A stretch of 64,000 nt of DNA from Enterobacter cloacae. GTDB lineage: Bacteria > Pseudomonadota > Gammaproteobacteria > Enterobacterales > Enterobacteriaceae. A program made the translations under genes and the position numbers. This document shows, piece after piece, positions 23,174-33,125 of this stretch. The stretch is taken from positions 2,852,001-2,916,000 of the forward strand of contig NZ_CP056117.1 of NCBI RefSeq assembly GCF_013375935.1, written 5' to 3'. Under the pieces are notes generated by a model. The model saw nothing but the letters and a program-made list of their open reading frames with translations, ran no database searches and had not been told where the DNA came from. The number at the start of each line of letters is the position of its first letter. Positions within the stretch are counted from its first letter, which is position 1.

Positions 23174-24661
23174 CTAGAGCGCGTCCTCAATGACCCAGAC
23201 GCTGACGCTTCCGCCGTTACAGTAGAACGTTCCTTCACCATCCGCCGCCGTGGTCACGGTTTCCTCGCGATTGCCCAAAAAATCACGCCAGTTTTTATTG
23301 CCGTAATTCTCACCGAGACAGATCGTTTTCTCGCCGTCATCACCGTTCGACAGCACCACCACGCAGCCAGGGTTATCCTCCGTTCCGCTGCGGCTGAAGG
23401 CAATGCAGTTTGGATGGTCGAAAAAGAGCGTCTGCACGCCGTGGGCGAAGCGCTGTCGGGCGAGGATCAGCTCGTGGAGCTGCTCGATCACCGGCATATC
23501 AATGTGGTACGTTTCGCCATCACCCCCCGTGTCGTCATAGCTGGCACCAAAGAGATCCGGATAGAACACGCTCGGCACGCCGTTTTCACGCAGCAGGATA
23601 AGGGCATAGGCCAGCGGTTTAAACCACGCTTCAACCGGTGCCTCCAGCGCCTGTAACGGCTGGGTGTCATGGTTGGCCACCAGCGTGACGGCATGGAACG
23701 GATCGGCTTCCACCAGCGTGCCGGTAAAAATCTGGCTCATGTCATAGTCGCGGCCCTGGCGTGACGCTTCGTGAAATTTCATCTGCAGCGGCGCATCAAA
23801 CAGCATGGTTTTACCGTCCACCTGGTTGATGTAGTGCTGCAACTTATCCACCTCATGAGACCAGTATTCTGCCACGATAAACAGCGGCTGCGCGGCTACC
23901 TCCTGAACATGCTCAATCCACTCTTTGTAGAACCACGCCGGAATGTGCTTTACCGCATCCAGGCGGAAGCCGTCGCAGCGGGTCTGTTCCATTACCCAGC
24001 GCGCCCAGTACTTGATCTCCTCCGTCACCGCATGGTTACGAAAATCGATGTTCTCGCCCATCAGGTAATCGAAATTGCCCATCTCGTCGTCGACCTGGTC
24101 GTTCCAGCCCTCGCCGGTGTAGTCGTTTACGATTTTGAAGATGCCGTCTTCGTTGGGGTTCTCGATGTGGTCGATACCGCTGAAGCATTTGTAATCCCAG
24201 ATAAACTGCGAATACTGGCCCGCCCGCACCGGAAAGGTGTAGCGCGTCCAGGCTTCACATTCGATTATCTCATCGCCAATCTGCGTGCGATCCTGGGCAT
24301 CCACGCGCTGAACGCGCACGGGTTCTTTTTCATCGGCGCCCATTTTGTGGTTAACCACGACGTCCAGCAGGACCGCAATCTGGTTGCTTTTTAAGGCGTC
24401 GATGGCCTCCAGCAGCTGCGCTTTATCGCCGTATTTCGTTGCGATGCTGCCCTTCTGGTCAAACTCACCGAGGTCAAAGAGGTCGTAGGAGTCATACCCG
24501 ACGGAATAGCCTCCGGATGCGCCTTTATATGCAGGCGGCAACCAGACCATATTGATGCCGATTTCGTTAAGATTGGGGGCTAATGCCGTGACCTCTCGCC
24601 ACAATTCACCGCCAGCAGGGTAGTACCAGTGAAAACATTGTAACAGGGTGGGGTTTTTCAT
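23174..24661 (-). CDS. amyA: Cytoplasmic alpha-amylase AmyA
   Basis: The ATG at 24661 ([15 protein letters not shown]) gives 495 residues, as in E. coli; no signal peptide, so it acts in the cytoplasm on maltodextrins. GH13 catalytic motifs are visible: '[10 protein letters not shown]', the nucleophile aspartate in '[11 protein letters not shown]', the acid/base glutamate in 'FIVAEYWSH', and 'VANHDTQ'. It sits between yedD and fliT in the conserved order. Intact. Confidence 0.96.
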   Translation of the reverse strand: MKNPTLLQCFHWYYPAGGELWREVTALAPNLNEIGINMVWLPPAYKGASGGYSVGYDSYDLFDLGEFDQKGSIATKYGDKAQLLEAIDALKSNQIAVLLDVVVNHKMGADEKEPVRVQRVDAQDRTQIGDEIIECEAWTRYTFPVRAGQYSQFIWDYKCFSGIDHIENPNEDGIFKIVNDYTGEGWNDQVDDEMGNFDYLMGENIDFRNHAVTEEIKYWARWVMEQTRCDGFRLDAVKHIPAWFYKEWIEHVQEVAAQPLFIVAEYWSHEVDKLQHYINQVDGKTMLFDAPLQMKFHEASRQGRDYDMSQIFTGTLVEADPFHAVTLVANHDTQPLQALEAPVEAWFKPLAYALILLRENGVPSVFYPDLFGASYDDTGGDGETYHIDMPVIEQLHELILARQRFAHGVQTLFFDHPNCIAFSRSGTEDNPGCVVVLSNGDDGEKTICLGENYGNKNWRDFLGNREETVTTAADGEGTFYCNGGSVSVWVIEDAL

Positions 24662-24725
24662 CGTCCGTGCTCCAGAAGCCGTTTGGCTGACTTCTGGAGT
24701 ATGGATCAAGAATCGCTAACGTGTA

Positions 24726-25088
24726 TTAGTGATTCATCTCTCCGGGAAATAATATGTTGCCCGAAAGCCTGCCGTAGGTGACGTTGACGTTTTTTTGCTT
24801 ATTGGTTTGGGCAATAAGACCGCTCAGCTCGCTCATTCTTTCCTGAAGCAACTCTTTAAGAATGAGTTCATTCTGAAGCACCTGATTCAGGATGACCATC
24901 GCCTGGTCCTGAATGTACTTGCTGTCAGGCGGAAAAGGGGTCGTGCTGATCTCTTCAACCAGCGAAACGTACGCAACCTCCCGATCGATTAGCTCATCCC
25001 ATTTCCCGGATTGAGCAAGGCTTAGCATGGTATTGCTAAGCGCATAAAGAGCATGCCACTTTTTTAGGGATAAGCTGGAGTCGTTCAT
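24726..25088 (-). CDS. fliT: FliT, chaperone for FliD and anti-FlhDC factor
   Basis: A 120-residue helical protein, the usual length, 5 bp after fliS. FliT binds the filament cap FliD and, when free, inhibits FlhD4C2. 'NDSSLSLKKWHALYALSNTM' resembles enteric FliT. Last gene of fliDST. Confidence 0.93.
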   Translation of the reverse strand: MNDSSLSLKKWHALYALSNTMLSLAQSGKWDELIDREVAYVSLVEEISTTPFPPDSKYIQDQAMVILNQVLQNELILKELLQERMSELSGLIAQTNKQKNVNVTYGRLSGNILFPGEMNH

Positions 25089-25093
25089 TACAG

Positions 25094-25498
25094 TTAATCC
25101 TGCTTGGGAGAATAACCCGGGCCGATTTGCTTCCAGGCGTCGGAAATATTGAGCAGAAGAGCCTCGACCTCGGTAATAGCCTCAATGTCATTGCGCAGGT
25201 TTGCATGTAACAGACGGCGTACCATATAGTCATAAAGCGCAGAAAGGTTGTGGGGAAGTTCTCCCCCCACATCCATATTTAACCCTGCCTTCAGGCCATT
25301 TTCGATAATATTAATGGCCTTAGACAGGGCCTCGCCCTTAGCGGGAATATCCCCTTGCTCAAGGAAAAGGCGCGCCCGTATAAGCGCGCTATGGATACCG
25401 TCGAATAACATGACAACCAACTGGTGCGGGCTGGCACTCAAGACAGCAGATTCAAGACCTACCTGCTGATAGGCTTGTACACCAGATTTGCTATACAT
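25094..25498 (-). CDS. fliS: Flagellin export chaperone FliS
   Basis: A 134-residue protein with the FliS signature 'GVQAYQQVGLESAVLSASPH' and 'LVVMLFDGIHSALIRARLFL'. It caps the C-terminal helix of flagellin before export. It lies 13 bp after fliD and 5 bp before fliT. Confidence 0.96.
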   Translation of the reverse strand: MYSKSGVQAYQQVGLESAVLSASPHQLVVMLFDGIHSALIRARLFLEQGDIPAKGEALSKAINIIENGLKAGLNMDVGGELPHNLSALYDYMVRRLLHANLRNDIEAITEVEALLLNISDAWKQIGPGYSPKQD

Positions 25499-25511
25499 AT
25501 CGGTTCCTTTC

Positions 25512-26930
25512 TTACTTACTGCTGAACTGTTGGTTCAAATAAGTGGCCGTACTGTTGAATTTGGTGACCAGCTTATCCAAATCGTTAAACTGCTTTTTAT
25601 AGCGCGCCATCGTGGCTTCGATGGACAGCTCCATCGCGTCGTAACGTTTACCGATGGACTTAAGCGTGGCGTTGATACCGTCCTTCGCATTCTGAATAAC
25701 GCCCTCTTTACCGACAGAGGTGCTCAGCATATCGGTCAGCTTGTTATTCATCTGCGTGGCGAAACCGGTCGTTTTGCCGTCACCCACAAAATAGGCCTGC
25801 ACGCCAGCAGGATCTTCCGTGAGGATTTTGGTTAATTTTTTATCATCGATCTTCAGGTTGCCAATTGCGCCATCTGCACCTTTAACCGGGTCCTGCGTAA
25901 TGCCAAGCTGCGCCATGATGGCATAAGAACCGCTCTGCACATTGGTCAATAAAGCACGCAGATCGGATTGTACTCCGCGGATAGTACTGTCACCCATGAG
26001 TACGCCGTTGTTCGACGACTGGGCGGTTGCACCCACCGCAGGCGGCTCATACTTGGTCAGCGAGGCAATGGTGGACTGCAGCGCGTTGTAGGCAGTCACC
26101 CATTCCGTAATGGCTTTTTTGTTGTCGTCTGTCGAGCGCGCTACCGTCAGGGTTTCATCTGCCGTGCTCGGTGCTTTCAGGGTTAACGTAACCCCTGGCA
26201 GGGCGTCAGTGATGGTATTGCTCTGGCGAACAATTTGGATACCGTTCACGTTAACGACGGCATTCTGTGACTTCACCTGCTCGTTAAGCGCGCCGCTGCC
26301 GATGACGGCATTCAGCGTATCGTCCCCGGTTACCGTTACGGTCATATCGGAATCGGTACCCGTGGTTTTGGAGGTCAGCATCAGGCGATAGTCGCCGTCG
26401 TCGGCCTTCACCACGCTTGCCGATACGCCGCCGTTGGCCGCGTTAATGGCTTTCGCAATCCCGTTCAGCGACGTGTCGCCATCGGCAAGCGTAACCGTCA
26501 GCGGCTTGCTGTCGGCTCCTGCCTGGGTGATGGTAATGGTTCGGCTGTTGGAACCGGTTGTGCCGCCTAACTGCTTTGTATTGCTGTCAATGGTGCCGGG
26601 CGCGGTCGTCAGAACCTGGCCTTTCGCAATCTTGCTGACGTTGACGGTGACATCGCCAACGTTGGCGCTGGAGGTACTGACCGCCGAGAACGCGGTGTTG
26701 GTGCTGCTAATTGACGTGGAGTTCCAGGTATCCGTTTTTGCCAGCTTGGCAGCTGCGGTTTGCAGGGTCGTCAGGGCGCTTTGCAGTTTGCCGTAACCGG
26801 TAATTTGCGCGTCGTAAGTCGTTTTCTGTTTGGCAATGGCCGTTAATTTTGTCTCTTCTGCAGCCTGGAGCTTATCGTACAGATCCTGCAGGCCGGGCAT
26901 GCCCACCCCGAGATTACTGATTGTCGCCAT
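25512..26930 (-). CDS. fliD: Flagellar filament cap protein FliD
   Basis: A 472-residue cap protein that folds and adds flagellin at the filament tip. N-terminal 'NLGVGMPGLQDLYDKLQAAE' and C-terminal 'TMARYKKQFNDLDKLVTKFN' are the conserved coiled-coil ends; the middle D2-D3 region is more variable. A sigma-28 promoter lies 34-60 bp upstream, so it is a class III gene, transcribed away from fliC. Confidence 0.96.
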   Translation of the reverse strand: MATISNLGVGMPGLQDLYDKLQAAEETKLTAIAKQKTTYDAQITGYGKLQSALTTLQTAAAKLAKTDTWNSTSISSTNTAFSAVSTSSANVGDVTVNVSKIAKGQVLTTAPGTIDSNTKQLGGTTGSNSRTITITQAGADSKPLTVTLADGDTSLNGIAKAINAANGGVSASVVKADDGDYRLMLTSKTTGTDSDMTVTVTGDDTLNAVIGSGALNEQVKSQNAVVNVNGIQIVRQSNTITDALPGVTLTLKAPSTADETLTVARSTDDNKKAITEWVTAYNALQSTIASLTKYEPPAVGATAQSSNNGVLMGDSTIRGVQSDLRALLTNVQSGSYAIMAQLGITQDPVKGADGAIGNLKIDDKKLTKILTEDPAGVQAYFVGDGKTTGFATQMNNKLTDMLSTSVGKEGVIQNAKDGINATLKSIGKRYDAMELSIEATMARYKKQFNDLDKLVTKFNSTATYLNQQFSSK

Positions 26931-26963
26931 GTAATATTCCTTCTCAATGGATGTTTCAGTCGT

Positions 26964-26990
26964 TTATCGGCCAGGCTGGCAAAAAGTTTA
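26964..26990 (-). promoter_or_regulatory. Sigma-28 (FliA) promoter of fliDST
   Basis: On the minus strand the site reads TAAACTTT-N11-GCCGATAA, one mismatch from the TAAAGTTT-N11-GCCGATAA consensus. Confidence 0.9.
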
Positions 26991-27140
26991 CGGCGAGCCA
27001 AAAAAATTTATCGCGTAATAAGCGTGCATACAGGCAGCGTCAGGCGTCGTCATTTTGCATGTTTAAATTAGTGCTGGCGCCGGTTTAATGTAAATAAAAC
27101 CTTATAAAACAATAAATTAAATATTTTCTTCGATATTTTC

Positions 27141-27167
27141 TAAAGTCTGCTGCCAGGGCGTCGATAA
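27141..27167 (+). promoter_or_regulatory. Sigma-28 (FliA) promoter of fliC
   Basis: TAAAGTCT at 27141-27148, an 11-bp spacer, then GTCGATAA at 27160-27167, close to the consensus. It leaves a leader of about 65 bases before the ATG. The rest of the 310-bp fliD-fliC gap shows no gene. Confidence 0.9.
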
Positions 27168-27240
27168 CCTTGTTGACGGTGAGAGACGCCGTGAGTGTTA
27201 GGCACCGACCCTAGAAACCATTTTTGAAGGAATTAAAATT

Positions 27241-28077
27241 ATGGCAGTTATCAATACTAACCTGTTGTCCCTGACCACTCAGAACAACCTGAACAAATCT
27301 CAGTCTTCTCTGGGCACCGCTATCGAGCGTCTGTCTTCCGGTCTGCGTATCAACAGCTCTAAAGATGACGCTGCTGGTCAGGCGATTGCAAACCGTATGA
27401 ATTCTCAGATCAAAGGGATGACTCAGGCTGCACGTAACGCTAACGACGGTATCTCTCTGGTTCAGACCGCTGAAGGTAACCTGAATGAGATCAACTCCAA
27501 CTTACAGCGTATCCGTGAGCTGGCTGTTCAGGCTGCGAACGATACTAACGGCACCACTGACTACACCTCAATCAGCACTGAAATCACTCAGCGTCTGGGT
27601 GAAATCGACCGTATCGCTGGCGCTGCTAACTTCAACGGCAAAAAACTGCTGGACGGTAGCCAGACTGCTTCCCTGAACATCCAGGTTGGCGCGGGTACTG
27701 GCGCTACTGATAGCATCGCTATCACCACTGGCGCACTGATCAATGCTAAAGCAACCAGCCTCGACACTGGCCTGACCGGTACTATCACCGACAACAGCAC
27801 TGCTAAAGCGTTCATCACCGCCGCAGACAACGCTATCTCTAAAATTGATACCGCTCGTTCAAACATGGGTGCGATTCAGAACCGTTTCGAATCTACCATC
27901 AACAACCTGAACAACTCTATCACTAACCTGTCTGCTGCTCAGTCCCGTATCCAGGACGCTGACTACGCAACTGAAGTTTCTAACATGTCTCGCGCGCAGA
28001 TCCTGCAGCAGGCTGGTACTTCCGTGCTGTCTCAGGCAAACCAGGTTCCACAGGCGATGCTGTCTCTGCTGCGTTAA
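27241..28077 (+). CDS. fliC: Flagellin FliC, short form
   Basis: The filament protein, 278 residues against about 490-500 in E. coli K-12 or Salmonella. Both ends are fully conserved: the D0/D1 start 'INTNLLSLTTQNNLNKSQSS', the 'LQRIRELAVQA' segment (TLR5-facing in other flagellins) and the D1/D0 end 'ILQQAGTSVLSQANQVPQAM'. Only a short T/S/A-rich middle (about residues 140-200) remains, so the outer D2/D3 domains are almost absent. Codon use looks strongly optimised, as expected of a very abundant protein. It lies directly upstream of a sugar-modification cluster, so surface Ser/Thr residues are candidate glycosylation sites (inference). Confidence 0.97.
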   Translation: MAVINTNLLSLTTQNNLNKSQSSLGTAIERLSSGLRINSSKDDAAGQAIANRMNSQIKGMTQAARNANDGISLVQTAEGNLNEINSNLQRIRELAVQAANDTNGTTDYTSISTEITQRLGEIDRIAGAANFNGKKLLDGSQTASLNIQVGAGTGATDSIAITTGALINAKATSLDTGLTGTITDNSTAKAFITAADNAISKIDTARSNMGAIQNRFESTINNLNNSITNLSAAQSRIQDADYATEVSNMSRAQILQQAGTSVLSQANQVPQAMLSLLR

Positions 28078-28093
28078 TAGCCGCAAAATATGT

Positions 28094-28127
28094 AAAAAAG
28101 GTTGCTGGAAACAGCAGCCTTTTTTTT
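28094..28127 (+). terminator. Terminator of fliC
   Basis: AAAAAAGG with TTGCTG, a GAAA loop, CAGCAG and CCTTTTTTTT: a 14-bp stem with a long T run, 17 bp after fliC. Confidence 0.9.
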
Positions 28128-28268
28128 AACTATTTATCCTTAAAAACACCCGCGCGTAATCTGCAAAATAAGGCTGCATTTAGCAGCGTTTTCCCGCCAT
28201 CACCCCCCGTAGCGCAGTGGTACTCTGCCTAAAATCTCTTTATCCGGTCGTCTGACGACAGTTTACCG

Positions 28269-29675
28269 ATGAGTTATAAGATGAGTGAATTCGCACGTAG
28301 CCGGGCTATGCGTCAGTTTTATCGGGATGTTTTTACCCGGTTTATCGATCTCCCGGAAGCCGACGTTATGCCCGCAAACATCGCGGCGGAAATCTTCAGT
28401 TTTAAGAGCGCCAATATTACCGCCCTCGAGCCGACGATCCGTGCGGCAGAAACGGGGCTGGAGGCGGAAAAAGATGCGGCCTTAAAAAATATGCTGTGCG
28501 CGATCGTGCTGGCCAACGGCGCGCTGAATGACGCCCGCACTGGCGAAGGAGAGGCATTATCCGCAGACCAGCGCGCCCGGCTTACCGAATATATCGTCTC
28601 GGCCCTAAAAGCCGACAGCAATATTAATTATCTTGTCGCCGCCATTCAGCTGTTATTCCGGGTGAATGAAATCAGTTCAGCGCTATTTTTGATAAACAAT
28701 AACCTTTCGCTGGTAAGCAGCTCGGCCCCGGTACTGAAAATCCTGCTGCTGATCTGCTTAATGGAAAACGACTTCAACCAGGCGATGGTGGTGATCCAGG
28801 CGCTGACCGCGGATGCGTCGTTGATTGGCGAAGATCCCATGGCTCTGCTGATGATCGCCTGTGGGATCTACAGGCTCGGGGGCATTCCGGATTCTTACAT
28901 CGATTTCCGATCGCTGAACGCAAGTGAAGGCGTGGTGAAGGCGGGAGCCTTTGAAAACTGGATTGAAAAAACCTCAGCCGGTAAAACGACGGTGTTGTTA
29001 ACCTGCGATAGCGAGGAGTATTTCGAACACGCCGTACCGATGCTGTACTCCCTGTATGACACCAACCGCGACGTGCTGGATGTTCACCTGCATCTTTTTA
29101 ACGGTAGCGACGCGGTTAAAGCAAGCCTGACGGCGCTTCGGGAACAGCTTCCGGAACTTAACCTCTCTGCCAGCCATGAAAAAATAGCCAGTAACGCGGA
29201 CGCGTCGGTAGTCAGCGCTGCCCGTCGTATCGTTTTCCTGCGCCATGCCCTGGCGACCTTCAATACGCCCGTTATTGCCATAAACACGAATGTGCTGGTG
29301 CGCAAGCCCTGGACGGAGCCCGACGCGCCGCTGCTGCTGTTGCAGACCGAAGCCGCTCCTTTCTGGGAGGAGGTCTTTGCCGGTTTCATCTACGCCAGAC
29401 CCGGCGGCGTCGCGCAGCGCTATCTCGACCGGGTGGCGCACTTTATCGACGATAACCTCGCCAGCGGCAACTACGCGCCGGGCCTGGAGCAGGTTGCACT
29501 CTTTTCCTGTCTGGACTGCCTGTCGCCAGAGGACCATCGCGCCATCACGCGAGCCGAGCGTCGCGTAATGCTGGACAGCGAGGCGGGTGAAGAGGCGTTC
29601 AGCTGGGTGACGATAAAGGAAGAAGGGTCATGTCAGGCCTATAAATCGGCGCTCATCCGCCAGTACCAGCGCTGA
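28269..29675 (+). CDS. Glycosyltransferase-like protein of the flagellin modification cluster
   Basis: A 468-residue protein I do not recognise as a named family. The first 220 residues are helical and repeat-like (for example 'PVLKILLLICLMENDFNQAM'), possibly a TPR-type binding module. From about residue 235 it looks like a nucleotide-sugar transferase fold: 'KTTVLLTCDSEEYFEHAVPM', then 'LDVHLHLFNGSD', and 'VIAINTNVLVRKPW', where a metal-binding D-x-D would normally sit. No clear D-x-D is visible. The start is either 28269 or 28281; neither has a strong ribosome site. First gene after the fliC terminator; 34 bp before the large fusion gene. A role in adding a sugar to flagellin is inferred from position. 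Confidence 0.6.
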   Translation: MSYKMSEFARSRAMRQFYRDVFTRFIDLPEADVMPANIAAEIFSFKSANITALEPTIRAAETGLEAEKDAALKNMLCAIVLANGALNDARTGEGEALSADQRARLTEYIVSALKADSNINYLVAAIQLLFRVNEISSALFLINNNLSLVSSSAPVLKILLLICLMENDFNQAMVVIQALTADASLIGEDPMALLMIACGIYRLGGIPDSYIDFRSLNASEGVVKAGAFENWIEKTSAGKTTVLLTCDSEEYFEHAVPMLYSLYDTNRDVLDVHLHLFNGSDAVKASLTALREQLPELNLSASHEKIASNADASVVSAARRIVFLRHALATFNTPVIAINTNVLVRKPWTEPDAPLLLLQTEAAPFWEEVFAGFIYARPGGVAQRYLDRVAHFIDDNLASGNYAPGLEQVALFSCLDCLSPEDHRAITRAERRVMLDSEAGEEAFSWVTIKEEGSCQAYKSALIRQYQR

Positions 29676-29709
29676 ACCTGGCCTGTAATAACGAGAATCT
29701 GGAATAAAC

Positions 29710-32700
29710 GTGACGACACTGTATCCCTACTATCGGGTTAGCCCTGAGTCCCTCCATGCCTCTGCGCTGCTTAATCACCTGGCTGCACCGCTGCCCGCGT
29801 TTGCCCGCGTCCTGGAGATGGGCTGCGGATCGGCAACGCGCCTGATAATGCATTCCTGGGCGTACCCCGAGAGTATCGCCATTGGCGTGGATATTGATGA
29901 AGAGGCTATCCAGAAAGGGCAGCAGCATGCCGCAGAATTAGGATGTCAGAACGTTGAGCTCTTTGCCGCGGGGTTAGGTGATTTACTGGCTGCCGATCCC
30001 GGCGAATTTGATTACATCATTATTCATCAGACCTTTGCCTTTCTGGGGAAAAGCGAGCGGGAAGCCTTGCTGAAGTGGTGTCACGCGCATTTATCGGCCA
30101 GCGGCGTTATCGCCATAAAATGGTCCGTACTGCCCGGCAGTTCTGCGCGCCTGACGCTGGGAGAAGCGTTACGGTTTCATCTTGAACGAGCAGAAGAGGG
30201 AAGCGACCTGCTGGCATCCGCCCGCGCCATGCTCAGCTTTATGCTGTTAACGCTGGAGGAGGGCCCGCTCAGGAATGAAGTCCGGCTTGCTGAAGAAATG
30301 GACGACAACGCGCTGGTTCTGGCCTACTTAAGCCCGACCGACGGAGCCTGTACGCTTGCTGACTTCAGCGCGCAGGCAGAACAGATGGGCTTGCAGTATC
30401 TGGGTGACGTACTGCCGCAGTCGGAGCTGGGAGGCTACTATAACCCGACAACGGAACGGCTGCTGGAGGCCGTCAGCGACGGTGCCAGCAGAACGATGGC
30501 ACAGCAGTATCTTGACTACGCCGTGCAGCGAGAAGAACGCTTCACCCTGCTGTGTCATCTGAACGCGCTCTCGCCTCCTGCCGAACCGGATCTTGACCAG
30601 CTCAAAAACCTGCACTGGGCCGGCAGCTTTGTGCCGGTGGACGTGGATCCCGCAAAAGCGCCGCACGAATTCAGAAATAATAACGGCCGAATCATTCGTA
30701 CCGACAACGCCATTATTATCCGCATCATGGAACTGCTGGGTAACGCCTGGCCAATGTCCTTAAGCTTCGAACAGCTGGTGCTCAACTGCCGTGCCCCTGA
30801 AAATCAGGAGGATTACCAGCAGACGGTATGGGAAGCCCTGAAAACGCTGTTCATGACCTGCGCTGATGGCTTCTTCTGGAGCGCCGCTCCTGGCGCATAC
30901 AACGCCGCGCGGCATGATGAGCTGGTGCCGGTGGGGCGACTCCCCTCCGGGCGTCCTGCAGAGAATATCCCCCTCATGAACCTGTGGGGAGAGTGGGTCT
31001 CATTGACTCCCGACGAGTGGCATTACCTGCGGTTTGATATGAACAGGGCAGGGCAGGCGAACTGGGAACACTACTCGGCGCTGAAGATTAAAGGGTTGCT
31101 TACGGGCTCGCCGGAGGCCTGGAAAAAACAGCTCCAGCGTTTCCTGCGAGCGGGCATGCTCGACGTGCTGAAATCGCAACTTTCTCTGCTGTTGTTATTG
31201 AGCGTCGAGAGGGCGCAGGGCGGAATGCTGCTGAAAGGCAATGCCGAACCCGAATTAGCCGATCCGGCCGTCGATGCGATTTACGAGCGGGCGAACGGCC
31301 TTATTCAAAAAGGACGCTCTAAAGAGGCGCGGGAATACGCCCGCGAATTAATGGAGAAAAACCCCGACAATATTCACGTGCTTCGCTGCTACTCAAAAAC
31401 GTGCGTATTGACCTCGGCCTGGGACGAGGCTCTGGCCTCGCTCTGCAGGCTGATGGGATATTATTTCTCCAGCCTTGATATCTATTACGATCTTGCCACG
31501 GTGCTCCAGCGTAAGCGTGAATTTTACGGATCCCGGCAGATCGTCCGTACCTTACTTCGCCTCAACAATAAGAATATTGACTACTGGCTCAGCCTGGCGT
31601 CGCTGCATCATGCGTATGGCGATATGTCGCTGGCAGAAAAATGCTGCAGGGAAATTATGCGCTTCCAGCACCCTGGCCCCAGCTCGCTTGGTCTTACCGG
31701 CATCGTTCTGAGTGACAATCATAAAATGGCCGAGGCGCGCTATTTCATGGAAAAGGCCGTCGAGCTCAGTAACTACAATTTTGGTTACTTCAGCAATTTA
31801 CTCTTCGTGATGAGTCACGACGCCAGCGTGAAGGCGGATGAACTGCTGGAAAGGCATCTGGAATTTGGTCGTCGCGCTTCAGCCTGGGCTAAGGAGAGCG
31901 GGGTAAAGCTTGCGCTCGGCAATTCCCGGGAGCCTCAGCGCAGGCTCCGGCTCGGCTTTGTTTCCGGTGATTTGCGCAAGCACCCCGTGGCCAATTTCCT
32001 GCTGCCTTACTGGGACGCCATCAATCGTGAACAATATGATTTGGTTGCCTATAACACCCTTTTCCTCGAAGAGGATGACGTTTACTGCCACCTTCGCGAG
32101 AGCGCTACCCTGTGGCGCCAGGTGGATGCCATCAGCGATACCGAGCTGGCGAAGCTGATAGCGGAAGACGGGATCGATATTCTGTTCGATTTATCGGGCC
32201 ATACCGCCTACAACCGGCTACCGGTCTTCGCCCTGCGTCCGGCCCCGATCCAGATAACCTGGATAGGCTATCCCGGCACGACCGGTATGAAGGAGATGGA
32301 TTATATTCTGCTTTCATCGAGCCTGGCGCAGTCGCCGGCGCTTGAAGAACAGCTGGTGGAAAACGCGATGTTCGTCGCAACGCGTAAGAGCTTCCAGCCC
32401 CATCCGCGAAGCCCGGACATTAACCCGTTGCCCGCGCTTCGCAACGGCTATATTACGTTTGCCAGCTTTAACCGTTCTAAAAAAATAAACGACCAGGTTC
32501 TGGACGCGTGGGCCGCTATTTTACAGGGCTATCCTGAGGGTCGCTTGTTAATCGGTAACATGACCGACGCCGAAATGATCGCGGCCATGACAAAACGTCT
32601 CAGGCAGCGTGGTATTTCTCAGGACCGGCTGCTTTTCAGAGGGCTGGTCGAACTGGACGAGTACCTGGCCCTGCATCATGAAATTGATATTTTGCTCGAT

Positions 32701-33060
32701 GCATTCCCCTACAGCGGCGGAACGACCACGCATCACGGGGCGTGGATGGGCGTGCCGACATTGACGATGAATGGCCCAACCATACCTTGCCAGCAGGGCG
32801 TCGATATTATGCGTTCTTACGGGCTGGAGCAGTTTATTGCGGCAGATGAAGCCGATTATATTTCCAGGGCCACCGGCTGGAGTAAACGTATTCCCGAGCT
32901 GGCTGAAATACGTCAGGGGATGCGGGAGCGGATCCCGGTCGACCATATACCCGATTTTAATGTTGCTGAAAACTTTGAACGGGCGCTGCGCGAAGCGTGG
33001 GGGATCTATTGCCGTGGAGAAAAACCGCATGCCTTCCTCATTGCTGAAGAGCGCGCATAA
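29710..33060 (+). CDS. Methyltransferase-TPR-GT41 (OGT-like) fusion, candidate flagellin glycosyltransferase
   Basis: A 1116-residue protein starting at GTG 29710. Domains: an N-terminal class I SAM methyltransferase (about 30-170) with motif I 'VLEMGCGSATRL' and the ribose-binding acid in 'GVDIDEEAI'; a middle part (about 215-510) resembling regulatory/winged-helix regions of protein methyltransferases; TPR-like helices (about 520-700); and a C-terminal O-GlcNAc-transferase type GT41 domain (about 743-1105) with 'LRLGFVSGDLRKHPVANFLL', 'APIQITWIGYPGTTG', 'FASFNRSKKINDQVLDAW' and 'DAFPYSGGTTTHHGAWMGVP'. The OGT-type histidine (about 758) and lysine (about 924) are retained. It probably transfers a sugar from a nucleotide donor to Ser/Thr of flagellin; the methyltransferase may act on the sugar. 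Substrate and donor are inferred. Confidence 0.8.
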   Translation: MTTLYPYYRVSPESLHASALLNHLAAPLPAFARVLEMGCGSATRLIMHSWAYPESIAIGVDIDEEAIQKGQQHAAELGCQNVELFAAGLGDLLAADPGEFDYIIIHQTFAFLGKSEREALLKWCHAHLSASGVIAIKWSVLPGSSARLTLGEALRFHLERAEEGSDLLASARAMLSFMLLTLEEGPLRNEVRLAEEMDDNALVLAYLSPTDGACTLADFSAQAEQMGLQYLGDVLPQSELGGYYNPTTERLLEAVSDGASRTMAQQYLDYAVQREERFTLLCHLNALSPPAEPDLDQLKNLHWAGSFVPVDVDPAKAPHEFRNNNGRIIRTDNAIIIRIMELLGNAWPMSLSFEQLVLNCRAPENQEDYQQTVWEALKTLFMTCADGFFWSAAPGAYNAARHDELVPVGRLPSGRPAENIPLMNLWGEWVSLTPDEWHYLRFDMNRAGQANWEHYSALKIKGLLTGSPEAWKKQLQRFLRAGMLDVLKSQLSLLLLLSVERAQGGMLLKGNAEPELADPAVDAIYERANGLIQKGRSKEAREYARELMEKNPDNIHVLRCYSKTCVLTSAWDEALASLCRLMGYYFSSLDIYYDLATVLQRKREFYGSRQIVRTLLRLNNKNIDYWLSLASLHHAYGDMSLAEKCCREIMRFQHPGPSSLGLTGIVLSDNHKMAEARYFMEKAVELSNYNFGYFSNLLFVMSHDASVKADELLERHLEFGRRASAWAKESGVKLALGNSREPQRRLRLGFVSGDLRKHPVANFLLPYWDAINREQYDLVAYNTLFLEEDDVYCHLRESATLWRQVDAISDTELAKLIAEDGIDILFDLSGHTAYNRLPVFALRPAPIQITWIGYPGTTGMKEMDYILLSSSLAQSPALEEQLVENAMFVATRKSFQPHPRSPDINPLPALRNGYITFASFNRSKKINDQVLDAWAAILQGYPEGRLLIGNMTDAEMIAAMTKRLRQRGISQDRLLFRGLVELDEYLALHHEIDILLDAFPYSGGTTTHHGAWMGVPTLTMNGPTIPCQQGVDIMRSYGLEQFIAADEADYISRATGWSKRIPELAEIRQGMRERIPVDHIPDFNVAENFERALREAWGIYCRGEKPHAFLIAEERA

Positions 33061-33125
33061 ATGAACATCGCTAATAACGCAGGCCGTCTGGAAAAAATTT
33101 GCCGGTATCAATACCGAGGTACGCT

